A stretch of 64,000 nucleotides of DNA from Actinokineospora inagensis DSM 44258. GTDB taxonomy: Bacteria > Actinomycetota > Actinomycetes > Mycobacteriales > Pseudonocardiaceae. The notes under the pieces were generated by a model. That model was not told the origin of the DNA and searched no databases. It saw only the letters and a program-made list of their open reading frames with translations. Within the stretch, counting starts at the first letter, position 1. Each line of letters begins with the position of its first letter. A program made the position numbers and the translations under genes. Below are positions 27,589-36,815 of this stretch, in pieces. Where the stretch lies: positions 80,404 through 144,403 of the forward strand of contig NZ_KI519518.1 in NCBI RefSeq assembly GCF_000482865.1, read 5' to 3'.

Positions 27589-27606
27589 TTGACCCGATGG
27601 GGTCAA
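27589..27606 (+). promoter_or_regulatory. Dyad TTGACCC-N4-GGGTCAA overlapping a possible promoter for the RsbN-like gene
   Basis: A perfect 7-bp dyad with a 4-bp spacer lies 86 bp upstream of the RsbN-like start, in the gap after the sigma gene. TTGACC at 27589-27594 and TATGTG at 27611-27616 are spaced 16 bp, like -35/-10 elements. The dyad could be an operator over that promoter. Confidence 0.4.
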
Positions 27607-27691
27607 TCGATATGTGCCACGTGGCCGGGCCGTAACCCGGAGACAGAGGAATCGTTTCATCCACAGCGAGACCCACAGGAGTCGGAGCGGG

Positions 27692-29071
27692 ATGGTGGAA
27701 AGCGGAGCCGGGACGCACGGGGAGCGCGCGGACAGACCGCGCGCGGGCCGCGCGCATCCCGGCGTGGTCGACGAACTGGGTCCCGAGTTCACCGAGACCG
27801 ACCACACCGTCGTCGAACTGCTCACCGGGCTCGGTCCGCTCACCACGCCGGACGGCTCGGCCAGGGACCGGATGCGGGCCAGGATCACCGCCAGCCTGAT
27901 GGCCGACCCGCTCCGCCAGGACTCCGGCGACCACGCCGGCGACCAGACCGGCAACCACACCGCGGGCCAGACCGGCACCAGCCAGGACCGGCACGACCCG
28001 GCGGGCTCGACCACCGTCGCGCCGGAGCGGCGGCCCGAACCCAGACCCGGCCGACCGCCGCGGGCGGGCCGCGCCCCGCGTGGGCGGCGCGACCCGGACT
28101 CCGCGCCACCTGGCCGCCTGCCGTCACCGGGTCCGCGCGGGTCGACCCGCGCCCGGTTCGCCGTGGCCGCCGTCGCCGCGCTGGCGCTGGTGTTCTCGCT
28201 GACCGGGATGAGCCTGCTGCTGGCCAGGGACGCGCTGCCCGGCGACGCGCTGTACGGGGTGAAGCGCACCGGGGAGGCCGCCGCGCTCGGGTTGACCTTC
28301 GGCACCGAGGAGAAGGCGTTCAAGCACCTGGAGTTCGCCACCTCGCGGGTCACCGAGATCGAGACGCTGGCCGCCCGGTTCGCCGACCCCGCCGACGCGC
28401 CGACCGACGGCTACCTCGCCGCGCTCGGCGACTTCGACAACGACACGACCGCGGGCGCGCGCGGCCTCACCGCCGTGGCCACCTCCGGTGACGGCAGCCA
28501 GTTGACCGCGCTGCGGGACTGGGCCGACCAGCAGGGCGCCCGGCTGGCCGCGCTGCGCGCGAAGTTGCCGTCGGCGACCGACAGCCGCGTCTCGGCGTCG
28601 CTGGGCCTGCTGGACCGGATCTCCAGCCGCGCGGCGGGTCTGCTCGCCAGGGTGCCCTGCTACCAGGTGACCTCCGGCGACCTCGACGACATCGGCGCGC
28701 TGCCCGCGACCGGCACCTGCCAGGTCCGCCCGGACGCGCCCAGGGTGCTGGTGACCCCACCCAGCTCGCAGGCCGACACCGCGCCGGGGATCGGGGTGCC
28801 CCAGGTGACCACCACCCCGGCGGCGCCGACCGTGCCGACCGGTCAGCCACCGGCGAGCGAGCCGACCAGGACGAGCGCGCCGCCGCCACCGCGGACCACG
28901 ACTGCACCGCCGTTGGTGAACCTGCCGCCGATCATCGGCGCCCCGACCCAGACGGCCCCCGGCACCAGCACCCCGGCAGCGCCCGGCGTGACGGTGCCGC
29001 TTCCGTTGCCGCTGCCCACGATCGCGCTGCCGCCGCTGCTGCCCGGTCTCGGTGCGATCCAGATCGGTTGA
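27692..29071 (+). CDS. RsbN-like anti-sigma / DUF5667 membrane protein
   Basis: About 459 residues from ATG 27692, with AGGAG and GGAG sites upstream. The cytoplasmic N-terminus (about 1-145) holds FTETDHTVVELLTGLGPLTT, as expected for a sigma-binding region; one membrane segment (FAVAAVAALALVFSLTGMSL) follows, then an extracellular DUF5667 domain beginning LPGDALYGVKRTGEAAALGL and including a helical bundle, and a Pro/Thr-rich C-terminal tail. By analogy with RsbN it should hold the upstream sigma factor inactive at the membrane. Confidence 0.8.
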   Translation: MVESGAGTHGERADRPRAGRAHPGVVDELGPEFTETDHTVVELLTGLGPLTTPDGSARDRMRARITASLMADPLRQDSGDHAGDQTGNHTAGQTGTSQDRHDPAGSTTVAPERRPEPRPGRPPRAGRAPRGRRDPDSAPPGRLPSPGPRGSTRARFAVAAVAALALVFSLTGMSLLLARDALPGDALYGVKRTGEAAALGLTFGTEEKAFKHLEFATSRVTEIETLAARFADPADAPTDGYLAALGDFDNDTTAGARGLTAVATSGDGSQLTALRDWADQQGARLAALRAKLPSATDSRVSASLGLLDRISSRAAGLLARVPCYQVTSGDLDDIGALPATGTCQVRPDAPRVLVTPPSSQADTAPGIGVPQVTTTPAAPTVPTGQPPASEPTRTSAPPPPRTTTAPPLVNLPPIIGAPTQTAPGTSTPAAPGVTVPLPLPLPTIALPPLLPGLGAIQIG

Positions 29072-29143
29072 GGTCGGCACCGAACCGGGCGGTGGATCGC
29101 TACGCTGGTGGCGACCGGTGATGACCAGCGGGGAGGACGTGCG

Positions 29144-30037
29144 GTGTCCGTGCGGCGTGGGGCGGAGAACCCCGAACTCGAACGCCTGGCCGCGCTCGCG
29201 GGCGAGGCGAGCGCCGAGGCGGCCTCCGCCGCGATGGAACGCGGCGCGGGCGCGCCCACCGAGATCGACCTGACCGCCGCCGCCTTCTTCGACGTGGACA
29301 ACACGATCATGATGGGCGCGTCGATCTTCCACTTCGCCCGCGGCCTGGCCGCGCGCAAGTTCTTCTCCAACTCGGACCTGGCCAAGTTCGCCCTGCAGCA
29401 GGTGATGTTCCGGGTCGGCGGCCGGGAGACGGCGGACGGCATCCGGAGCAGCCGGGAGCAGGCACTGTCCTTTGTGGCCGGTCACACGGTGGCCGAGCTG
29501 ACCACGCTCGGCGAGGAGATCTACGACGAGCTGATGGCGGACAAGATCTGGCCGGGCACCCGGGCGCTGGCCCAGATGCACCTGGACGCCGGCCAGCGGG
29601 TCTGGCTGGTCACCGCGACCCCGGTGGAGCTGGCCACCATCATCGCCCGCCGCCTCGGGCTGACCGGGGCGCTGGGCACGGTCGCCGAGAGCGTCGACGG
29701 GGTGTTCACCGGCAAGCTGGTCGGCGAGATGCTGCACGGCCCGGCGAAGGCGCACGCGGTGCGCTCGCTGGCCGCCAAGGAGGGGCTGGACCTGCGCCGG
29801 TGCACGGCGTACTCGGACTCGTCCAACGACGTCCCGATGCTGTCGGTGGTGGGCACCGCGGTGGCGGTGAACCCGGACAGCGGTTTGCGCGAGCTGGCTC
29901 GCAAGCGGGGCTGGGAGATCCGCGACTTCCGCACCGGGCGCAAGGCCGCCAAGATCGGCGTGCCCTCGGTGCTCGGCGCGGGCGCGGTGGCCGGGGCCGT
30001 GGCGGCGGGGCTGGCCTACCGCAAGCGCGCGGTCTGA
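29144..30037 (+). CDS. HAD-IB family hydrolase (SerB-like) with C-terminal membrane segment
   Basis: About 297 residues. The GTG at 29144 has GGGAGG 7 nt upstream, better than the earlier GTG at 29108. HAD motif I is [13 protein letters not shown] (Asp nucleophile and the second Asp), motif [13 protein letters not shown] and motifs III/IV in [18 protein letters not shown]. The C-terminus ends in a glycine/alanine-rich hydrophobic stretch ([20 protein letters not shown]). Related proteins are annotated as SerB1 or lysophosphatidic acid/glycerol phosphatases; the substrate is not determined here. Confidence 0.88.
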   Translation: MSVRRGAENPELERLAALAGEASAEAASAAMERGAGAPTEIDLTAAAFFDVDNTIMMGASIFHFARGLAARKFFSNSDLAKFALQQVMFRVGGRETADGIRSSREQALSFVAGHTVAELTTLGEEIYDELMADKIWPGTRALAQMHLDAGQRVWLVTATPVELATIIARRLGLTGALGTVAESVDGVFTGKLVGEMLHGPAKAHAVRSLAAKEGLDLRRCTAYSDSSNDVPMLSVVGTAVAVNPDSGLRELARKRGWEIRDFRTGRKAAKIGVPSVLGAGAVAGAVAAGLAYRKRAV

Positions 30038-30102
30038 GACCGGCAGCCAATCGGCCAAGGCGGCAGGCCACTCAAGCGCACTGAACCACTCGAATGGGTG
30101 AC

Positions 30103-30135
30103 GACCTCCCGCGTGACAGAGCCACGCAGGAGGTC
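30103..30135. terminator. Bidirectional hairpin between convergent HAD and bS22 genes
   Basis: 13-bp arms (30103-30115 and 30123-30135) with one mismatch and a 7-nt loop, lying 66 bp after one stop codon and 50 bp after the other. Confidence 0.7.
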
Positions 30136-30185
30136 ACACGGGGTGCACCAGCGGCGCCCGCCATCGCGGACGCCGCGGTCGGCCA

Positions 30186-30287
30186 CTACTTCTTGAGCTT
30201 GCGGCGCTGCACGCGGGTCTTGCGAAGCAGCTTGCGGTGCTTCTTCTTCGACATGCGCTTGCGACGCTTCTTGATGACCGAGCCCAT
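30186..30287 (-). CDS. Small ribosomal protein bS22 (AURKAIP1/COX24-type)
   Basis: A 33-residue, extremely basic protein beginning [20 protein letters not shown] and ending QRRKLKK. It matches the actinobacterial bS22 first recognised on mycobacterial 30S subunits. AAGGA lies 5 nt upstream of the ATG at 30287. It is too short for most automatic calls; the longer open frame to 30416 is not expected to be used. Confidence 0.93.
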   Translation of the reverse strand: MGSVIKKRRKRMSKKKHRKLLRKTRVQRRKLKK

Positions 30288-30424
30288 GTGTGTCCTTACG
30301 TGTTCGTTCCAGGTGTCCGGCGCTCCGGTGCGGCGACGTCGAGGACGCGCCAAGACACCAGGCACAACGGCTGACCAGAGTACCCGCCCGCCGCCGCGCC
30401 CCCGCCGCCGGCCCACCGCCCGCG

Positions 30425-30643
30425 TCAGCCCGCGTCGAAGTAGGCGTTCTGCAGGTAGTCGTGCACGGCCTTCTCCGGCACCCGGAACGACTTGCCCACC
30501 CGCACCGCGGGCAGCTCACCGCCGTGCACCAGCCGGTACACCGTCATCTTCGAGACCCGCATGAGGGCCGCCACCTCGGCCACCGTCAGGAATTGCACCT
30601 GCGGGAGGCCGGGCGGATCCAAGTCGCGCTTGCTCGCAGGCAT
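30425..30643 (-). CDS. Helix-turn-helix (excisionase-type) regulatory protein
   Basis: 72 residues with one MerR/excisionase-type winged helix: [20 protein letters not shown] then [20 protein letters not shown]. It is the conserved neighbour of bS22 and proC in mycobacteria and Streptomyces. It is similar in build to BldC but a separate family. Its targets are unknown; the pairing with a ribosomal protein suggests a housekeeping role. Confidence 0.85.
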   Translation of the reverse strand: MPASKRDLDPPGLPQVQFLTVAEVAALMRVSKMTVYRLVHGGELPAVRVGKSFRVPEKAVHDYLQNAYFDAG

Positions 30644-30763
30644 GATCCACCGCGTCCTTAACCACGCGTCGCGCCATCGGCTTCCCCACCGACGGATTCG
30701 ACACGCACGTGTACCGATCGAGAGTAGCGGGACACGTGTGACAAGTGCGACGTCACTTCGGGT

Positions 30764-31594
30764 TCAATCTGCCTCGTGCGCGCTGCCCAGCTCCCGTGAC
30801 CGGTCCCTGGCCGCCTCGATGGCGGCCAACAACGCGGCGCGCACCCCGTGCCGCTCCAACTCCCGGATGGCCATGATCGTGGTCCCGGCGGGCGAGGTGA
30901 CCGCCTCGCGCAGGTTCACCGGGTGCTCCCCGGTCTCCTGCAGCATGGCCGCCGCGCCCACCGCCGACTGGATGATCAGCTTCTCGGCCACCGCGCGCGG
31001 CAGGCCGAGCAGGATGCCCGCGTCGATCATGGCCTCGACCAGGAAGAAGAAGTACGCCGGACCCGAGCCGGAGAGCGCGGTCACCGCGTCCTGCTGCGAC
31101 TCCGGCACCCGGACGACCTTGCCGACCACGGACAGGATCTCCTCGACCACGGCCAGGTGCGCCGAGGTGGCGTGCTTGCCCGGCGAGATCGCGCTCATCG
31201 CCTTGCCGACCAGCATCGGCGTGTTCGGCATGACCCGGACGACGGGCACCCCGGCGGGCAGCCTGCGCTCGAACAGCGACGTTGGCAGGCCCGCGCACAG
31301 CGACACGATCAGGGTCTGCGCGGGCACCGCGGCGGCGAGGTCGTCGAGCAGCGGGTCGATGTCCTGCGGCTTGACCGCGACCACCAGCACGTCGGCCGTC
31401 TTGGCCGCCGTCGGCACGTCGACCGCGTCGATGCCGTAGGTGTCGGTGAGCTGCGCCGCCCGACCGGCCGAGCGCTCGGTGAACAGCAGTTCGTCGGCCT
31501 GCCTGCCGCCGTGCAGCAACCCGGACAGCAGCGCCTCGCCGATCTTGCCCGCGCCGAGCACGGCGATCACCGGACGCGCGTTCGCCTCAGTCAT
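30764..31594 (-). CDS. proC: Pyrroline-5-carboxylate reductase (ProC)
   Basis: Catalyses the last step of proline synthesis, NAD(P)H reduction of pyrroline-5-carboxylate. 276 residues with the Rossmann motif AVLGAGKIGEALLSGLLHGG (about 10-29), VVAVKPQDIDPLL, MPNTPMLVGKAMSAIS, and the dimer helix containing ALSGSGPAYFFFLVEAMID. Length and motifs are normal. Proline dehydrogenase, the opposing catabolic enzyme, is two genes upstream on the same strand. Confidence 0.96.
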   Translation of the reverse strand: MTEANARPVIAVLGAGKIGEALLSGLLHGGRQADELLFTERSAGRAAQLTDTYGIDAVDVPTAAKTADVLVVAVKPQDIDPLLDDLAAAVPAQTLIVSLCAGLPTSLFERRLPAGVPVVRVMPNTPMLVGKAMSAISPGKHATSAHLAVVEEILSVVGKVVRVPESQQDAVTALSGSGPAYFFFLVEAMIDAGILLGLPRAVAEKLIIQSAVGAAAMLQETGEHPVNLREAVTSPAGTTIMAIRELERHGVRAALLAAIEAARDRSRELGSAHEAD

Positions 31595-31657
31595 GGCGAT
31601 CAGGCTAACCGGCTGTTACCGATCTTCCCGGACTACCCCGCGGCCCCGGGCACGGGA

Positions 31658-32503
31658 TCAGCCGATGGCCGAGAGCGCCAGTTGCCGCGCCTGGCACACC
31701 AGGCGACCGGTGGAGTCCACCACGGTCGCGTCCGAGTCGAACCAGACGCCGTGCACCGCCTTGGACTCCACCTGGATGCGCAGCCACCCCGGCGCGGGCC
31801 GGGACCGCAGGTGCGCGGTCAACTGGACCGTCGGCGACCAGCCCAGCCTGCCCAGGTTGAACGTCACCGGCATCGAGATGTCCCCGGCCACCAAGGCGAA
31901 CAGCGGGTCGGCGTGCTCACCGCGCGGGCGCGCCCACAGCCGCAGCCGCAGCGGGTCGCCGATGTGGCCGTGCAGGAACCCCGCGCCGTTGGGGTCCAGC
32001 CGCACGTCGCACACCTCGCTCAGCTTGAACACCGAGGCCGACGACACCGTGGACAGGTCGATCGCGTTGCCCGGCGGCTCAGCCGACTGGTTCGGCAGGT
32101 CCGTCCAGGCCGCGCGCTCCCTCGGTAACCGCCCGGTGGTGACCACGCCCTCGACGCAACTGCGCCCGCTCTGCTCGAGGTGCACCGCCACGACCGTGGT
32201 ACGCCTGCCCGACTTGCGGATGTCGGTGCGCAGCAGGACCGGCCCGACCCCCGGTGGCCGCAGGAACTGCGCGCTCACCGCGAGCGGGTCGACCAGCGGC
32301 GCACCGGCTCCGCTGTGCGTGGCCACCGCCGCCTTGGCCAGCAACGCCATCAGGAACCCCCCGTGCGGGCGCCCGCCGACCGTCCAGGCGCCCGGGAGGT
32401 CGGCGGTGAACGTGCCGTCCCCCAGTGGGCGCACCCGGACGGCGGCGGCGAACGCCCCGCCCGCGCCCGCCCGGACGTCGCCGTGCCCTGCAGCACTACT
32501 CAT
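31658..32503 (-). CDS. Acyl-CoA thioesterase-like (hotdog-fold) protein
   Basis: 281 residues with two tandem hotdog-like halves. The N-terminal half has WTVGGRPHGGFLMALLAKAA (about 40-59), the helix typical of acyl-CoA thioesterases; the C-terminal half has RIQVESKAVHGVWFDSDATV and VDSTGRLVCQARQLALS, as in TesB-type enzymes. It probably hydrolyses an acyl-CoA in the cytoplasm. Conserved next to proC in mycobacteria (Rv0499 position), but no substrate is known to me. Confidence 0.78.
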   Translation of the reverse strand: MSSAAGHGDVRAGAGGAFAAAVRVRPLGDGTFTADLPGAWTVGGRPHGGFLMALLAKAAVATHSGAGAPLVDPLAVSAQFLRPPGVGPVLLRTDIRKSGRRTTVVAVHLEQSGRSCVEGVVTTGRLPRERAAWTDLPNQSAEPPGNAIDLSTVSSASVFKLSEVCDVRLDPNGAGFLHGHIGDPLRLRLWARPRGEHADPLFALVAGDISMPVTFNLGRLGWSPTVQLTAHLRSRPAPGWLRIQVESKAVHGVWFDSDATVVDSTGRLVCQARQLALSAIG

Positions 32504-32564
32504 GGGCGATAGCCTGCCACGCCCGGCCGCGCGATTTTGCGCTGTGCCACGGATCGCCAGACAA

Positions 32565-33491
32565 TCAGCTCCGGGTGGCCAGCGCGCGGAGGAAGAAGGC
32601 CACGTTCGCGGGTCGCTCGGCCATCCTGCGCATCAGGTAGCCGTACCACTCCCCGCCGTAAGGCACGTACACCCGCACGGTGTGGCCTAGCTGCGCCAAG
32701 CGGAGCTGTTCGTCCGGTCGGATCCCGTAGAGCATCTGGTACTCGAAGCTGCCGGGTTTGCGGCCGTGCGCCTCGGCGCGTTCGCCGATGATGGGCACCA
32801 GCCGGGGGTCGTGGGTGGCGAACATCGGGAAGCCGTCCCCCGCGAGCAGCGCGTTCACGCAGCGGATGTAGCTCTTGTCGACGTCGATCTTGTCCTGGTA
32901 CGCGACGCCGTCGGGCTCCTTGTAGGCGCCCTTGCAGAGCCGGACCCTGGAGTCCGCGGCGGCCAGCGCGACCGAGTCGTCGTAAGTGCGGCGCAGGTAG
33001 GACTGGATGACCGCGCCGACCCACGGCCACGTCTGCCGCAGCTCGGCGAGCAGGCGCAGCGTGGAGTCCGTGGTGGTGTGGTCCTCCATGTCCAGTGTGA
33101 CCGTCGTGCCTGCGGCCTCGGCGGCGGCGCAGATCCGCCGGGCGTTGGCCAGGGCGAGGTCCTCGTCGAACATCTGCCCCACCGCGGACAGCTTGACGCT
33201 GACCTCGGCCCGGTCGGCCAGGCCCTGGGCGTGCAACTGGTCGAGCAGGTCAAGGTAGGCCTGGACGGTCTGCTCGGCCTGGGCCTTGTCGGTCGTGTCC
33301 TCACCGAGGTGGTCGAGGGTGACGGTGAGACCGGAGTCGACCAGTCGCCGGGTCACGGCGACCGCCTCCGCGGTGGTCTCGCCCGCCACGAAGCGGCGCA
33401 CCACGTCCCGGCTCACGGGAGCGGTCGCCACCAGACGGCGGATGGTGCCGTTTCGCGCGGCAGCCAGAATCAACGAACGCAACGGGTTCAC
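32565..33491 (-). CDS. Proline dehydrogenase
   Basis: A monofunctional FAD-dependent PRODH of 308 residues (GTG start at 33491) that oxidises proline to pyrroline-5-carboxylate. A TIM-barrel with TVTLDMEDHTTTDSTL, VIQSYLRRTYDDS, VRLCKGAYKEP, and the C-terminal signatures FEYQMLYGIRPDEQLRL and RVYVPYGGEWYGYLMRRM. The separate P5C dehydrogenase is not in the window. Confidence 0.94.
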   Translation of the reverse strand: MNPLRSLILAAARNGTIRRLVATAPVSRDVVRRFVAGETTAEAVAVTRRLVDSGLTVTLDHLGEDTTDKAQAEQTVQAYLDLLDQLHAQGLADRAEVSVKLSAVGQMFDEDLALANARRICAAAEAAGTTVTLDMEDHTTTDSTLRLLAELRQTWPWVGAVIQSYLRRTYDDSVALAAADSRVRLCKGAYKEPDGVAYQDKIDVDKSYIRCVNALLAGDGFPMFATHDPRLVPIIGERAEAHGRKPGSFEYQMLYGIRPDEQLRLAQLGHTVRVYVPYGGEWYGYLMRRMAERPANVAFFLRALATRS

Positions 33492-33564
33492 CCCGCGAAC
33501 TGTACGGCCAGCGTCCTCTCAAGCCATACAGCCATCCGGTCGTCCTACCTTTGCTCCGAACTGT

Positions 33565-34344
33565 CTACTGTTGACCCAGGTGGATCCGGGCGAACCGCAG
33601 CGCCTCGGCCAGATCGTCCACACGCTCCGCGGACGCGCGCGCCCGCCGGGTGCTCACCTCGACCACCACTTGGCCCGCGAAACCGTTGCGCGCCAACGAT
33701 TGGCACACCTCCGCGCACGGCTGATCACCCCGGCCGGGCACCAGGTGCTCGTCCTTGGGGAGGCCGGTTCCGTCTGCCAAGTGGACGTGCCGCAGCCGAT
33801 CGCCCATCCGCGCCGCCAACCCGCGAGCGTCCACCTTGGCCGCCGCCGTGTGCGAAAGGTCCAGGGTGTAGCTGCCGTGGCCGACGTCGGTCGGGTCGAT
33901 CGACGGCCGGAAACCGCTCACGACCACCCCACCCCGGCGCATCGGGAACATGTTCTCCACCGCGACCGCGACCCCGCCGTCCCGCTCCAACCCGGCCACC
34001 AGGTCGGCGAACCCGTCGGCGTAGCGGCGCTGCCAGCGAAACGGCGGGTGCACCACCACCGTCGTCGCCCCCAGGTCCTGCGCCGCCTCGACCGCCCGCC
34101 GCAACCGGACCTCGGGGTCGGCCGACCACACCCGCTGCGTGACCAGCAGGCACGGCGCGTGCACGGCCAGCACCGGCACCCCGCTGCGGCGCGACTGCCG
34201 GGCCAGCGCGGGCACGTCCTGGCTGAGCGGGTCCGCCCACACCATGACCTCGACCCCGTCGTACCCCAGCTCAGCGGCCAGGGTGAACGCGGTCGACGCC
34301 GTCCTCGGCCACACCGAGGCGGTGGACAGACCTACCGGGATCAA
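33565..34344 (-). CDS. TIM-barrel sugar phosphate isomerase/epimerase-like protein
   Basis: About 259 residues from a TTG at 34344 that overlaps the previous stop (TTGA). AP-endonuclease-2-type barrel with LGYDGVEVMVWADP, VVVHPPFRWQRRYADG, AVENMFPMRRGG, LDLSHTAAAKVDARGL, RHVHLADG and VVVEVSTRRARA, carrying the Glu/Asp/His metal ligands expected for Xyl-isomerase-like members. It corresponds to the conserved Rv0498 position. The substrate is unknown. Confidence 0.8.
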   Translation of the reverse strand: MIPVGLSTASVWPRTASTAFTLAAELGYDGVEVMVWADPLSQDVPALARQSRRSGVPVLAVHAPCLLVTQRVWSADPEVRLRRAVEAAQDLGATTVVVHPPFRWQRRYADGFADLVAGLERDGGVAVAVENMFPMRRGGVVVSGFRPSIDPTDVGHGSYTLDLSHTAAAKVDARGLAARMGDRLRHVHLADGTGLPKDEHLVPGRGDQPCAEVCQSLARNGFAGQVVVEVSTRRARASAERVDDLAEALRFARIHLGQQ

Positions 34345-35741
34345 CGATCCAGCAGGAGCAACGCCGCCGGGGACACCGTGGCCAACAGGCCGACCAGGAC
34401 GGCGAGCACGGTGGTCTGCAGGTCCTCCGCGCGCCGCACCTTCCGCACGATCAGCACCAACCCGACGATCACCGCCAGCGCGCCGATCAGCGCCGCCGCG
34501 GGCAGCACCCGCCACAGCCAGTTGAACAGCAGCCACACCACGGCACCGCCGACCACGGCCAGCCCGAGCTGGCCGATCATGATCAGCCACTCGCGGCCCG
34601 CCGAGCGCGGCTCGCGCTCGGCCGCGTCCTCGTCGTACTCGTCCTCGTCGGCCAACCCGGCGACCCGGTCCTCGACCGGGCCGTCGTAGTCGTCGTCGGC
34701 GTCCAGGTGCTCGTCGTCGACGGTGTCGGCGAAGTTGTCGTGCGCCTCGTACTCGGTGAACCGGGTCGCGGCCTTGTCGTCGAAGCCCTCGTACTCGTCG
34801 TGGAACTCCGGCGGCGGGCCGTTCGGGTCGACCGCGGTCTCCGACGAGTCGCCGGGGAACTCGCCACCGGGGAACCCGGGGCGACGCGGCGGCACCGGCA
34901 GCGGCTGCGAGGGCTGCGGCGGTCCGGGGGGGACCGGCAGCGGCTGGGAGGGCTGCGGCCCCTGCTGGCCCGGCTGGGGGCCCGGCCGACGCCCGGGGAC
35001 CGGCGCCCGACGGGGCAGCAACGGTGCCCGGTTCGGGCTCATGGCCTGCGCCGCGGGCGGCTCGGCCTGCTCCGGGGCGTCCTCGGCGGGGACCCGGGGC
35101 AACTGCTCGGTGTGCGGCTCCACGGCCTCCGGGCGCGGCCGGGCGACCGGCGGGCGCTGCTCGGTGGCCGGACCCTGCGGCGGCCGTGCGGCGACCGGCG
35201 CCTGCTCCGGGGGGAACGGCTGCGGGGCCGGGTCGACCGGCCGGTTCGGGAACGGCTCGACGGGCCTGCCCTGCCGGGGCGGCTCGGGCTGCCTCGGCGG
35301 CTCGGCGCGGCGTGGGGGCTCGGGCCGGGTCATCGGCGGCGCGACCGGCGGGTGCTGCTCTGTCAGCGGCTGCTGGTCGACCGGGGGGCGCCTGCGCGGC
35401 TCGACGGGCTCCGGCCGGGCCCGTCTACCCGGCAGCGGCACCTGCTGGGACGGCTGCGGCGCCTGCGGGGGCTGGTGCGGCTGCGGGGCGGCGGGCCGGT
35501 CGGCCTGCCTGCCCTGCCGGTGCGAGGTGCGCTCGGGCTGGTCCTGGTCGTCGCGGATCGGCAGCATCGTGCCGCTGTCGGACATGACCCGGTCGATGAT
35601 CGCCTGCGGCGCGGTGTCCGAGGCGTCGTCCGGCTTGCGCCTGCGCCGCCGCGGCGCGCCCTCACCGGCCGCGCCGCCGTACTTGGCCAGCAACTCGGCC
35701 ACGGTGCGCTGGGTGCGCTCCGAACCACCTTCTTGACTCAT
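34341..35741 (-). CDS. Proline-rich membrane protein (Rv0497-like)
   Basis: About 466 residues from ATG 35741 (GTG 35750 possible). The N-terminus has RTQRTVAELLAKYG and a basic patch PRRRRRKPDD; then about 230 residues rich in Pro, Gln, Arg; then an acidic Asp/Tyr/Glu region (about 330-390). The C-terminal 85 residues hold three membrane segments (LIMIGQLGLAVVGGAVVWLL, LIGALAVIVGLVLIV, VLVGLLATVSPAALLLL). The opening motif and the tail match a conserved actinobacterial membrane family next to ppx. Function unknown. Confidence 0.72.
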   Translation of the reverse strand: MSQEGGSERTQRTVAELLAKYGGAAGEGAPRRRRRKPDDASDTAPQAIIDRVMSDSGTMLPIRDDQDQPERTSHRQGRQADRPAAPQPHQPPQAPQPSQQVPLPGRRARPEPVEPRRRPPVDQQPLTEQHPPVAPPMTRPEPPRRAEPPRQPEPPRQGRPVEPFPNRPVDPAPQPFPPEQAPVAARPPQGPATEQRPPVARPRPEAVEPHTEQLPRVPAEDAPEQAEPPAAQAMSPNRAPLLPRRAPVPGRRPGPQPGQQGPQPSQPLPVPPGPPQPSQPLPVPPRRPGFPGGEFPGDSSETAVDPNGPPPEFHDEYEGFDDKAATRFTEYEAHDNFADTVDDEHLDADDDYDGPVEDRVAGLADEDEYDEDAAEREPRSAGREWLIMIGQLGLAVVGGAVVWLLFNWLWRVLPAAALIGALAVIVGLVLIVRKVRRAEDLQTTVLAVLVGLLATVSPAALLLLDR

Positions 35742-35837
35742 CCACTCCACCGTGCCCCGTGCGGGCGAATCCGTCCAGTGCCCACCCGCTCAGCGGGCGG
35801 CACCGGCCCCGCGGGGTCGGCGGCCACCCGGATCATG

Positions 35838-36791
35838 TCAATCCGAGAGAACAGTGTGGTCCTCGCCATTCGTCTGGTCCAGCCGCCGGAGGATGACCCC
35901 CTCGCGCAGCGCCCACGGCCCGATTTCCAACTCGGGCAGTGACAACGCTCGCATAGTGGCCTGCGCCACCAGCGCACCGGCCACCAGTTGGTGGGCCCGG
36001 CTCGCGCTGACCCCCTCCAACTCGGCGAGGTCGGCGGCGGACATCCGGGAGATGAACGCGATGAGCTGGCTCAGCCCGGTCGCGGTGAGCACCCGGCGCA
36101 CCCGGGGGCCCGCCGAGCTCGGTGCCGCCCCGGTGAGCCGGGCCAGCGTGCGGAACGTCTTGGAGGTGGCGACCGCCCGGTCCGGGCTGCCGTACTTGGC
36201 CAGCCGCCGGGCGACCGGGGCCAACTGGTCGTCCAGCCAGGCCGCGGTGCGCTGCACCTGGTCGCGGGCGGGCGGGTCGGTGCTGAACCGGGTCCGGGTC
36301 AGCCTGCCCGCGCCCAGCGGCAGCGACCAGGCGAAGTCCGGGTCCTCGTCGATGCCGACGGCGAGCTCCAGCGAGCCGCCGCCGATGTCGAGGACCAGCA
36401 GGTTGCCCGCCGACCAGCCGTACCAGCGGCGGGCGGCGAGGAAGGTGAGCCTGGCCTCGTCCTCGCCGGAGAGCACCTTCAGCTCGACGCCGGTCTCCTT
36501 GTGCACCCGGCGCAGGACCGCCGCCGAGTTGCCCGCCTCGCGCACCGCGGAGGTGGCGAAGGCCATCAGGTCGGCGCAGCCCAACCGGACCGACGACTCA
36601 CGGGCGGCGGCGACGGTGCGGACCAGTTCGTCCGCGCCCACCTTGGACAACTGGCCGGACGGGGTGATCCGCTCGGCCAGCCGCAGCACGGTCTTCTCCG
36701 ACCGGGCCGGGGTCGGGTGGGCACCACGACGAGCGTCCACCACGAGCAGGTGGACGGTGTTGGACCCGACGTCGAGCACACCTAGGCGCAC
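35838..36791 (-). CDS. Exopolyphosphatase / guanosine pentaphosphatase (Ppx/GppA)
   Basis: 317 residues of the actin-like sugar kinase/Hsp70 fold: the phosphate loop LDVGSNTVHLLVVDAR (about 5-20), the second loop LLVLDIGGGSLELAVG and FATSAVREAGNSA. It removes terminal phosphate from polyphosphate and/or pppGpp. It sits next to regX3-senX3, the phosphate-responsive two-component system, as in mycobacteria, which links polyphosphate turnover to phosphate sensing. Confidence 0.92.
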   Translation of the reverse strand: MRLGVLDVGSNTVHLLVVDARRGAHPTPARSEKTVLRLAERITPSGQLSKVGADELVRTVAAARESSVRLGCADLMAFATSAVREAGNSAAVLRRVHKETGVELKVLSGEDEARLTFLAARRWYGWSAGNLLVLDIGGGSLELAVGIDEDPDFAWSLPLGAGRLTRTRFSTDPPARDQVQRTAAWLDDQLAPVARRLAKYGSPDRAVATSKTFRTLARLTGAAPSSAGPRVRRVLTATGLSQLIAFISRMSAADLAELEGVSASRAHQLVAGALVAQATMRALSLPELEIGPWALREGVILRRLDQTNGEDHTVLSD

Positions 36792-36815
36792 GGGGGCACC
36801 GTACCGGGGAGACGA

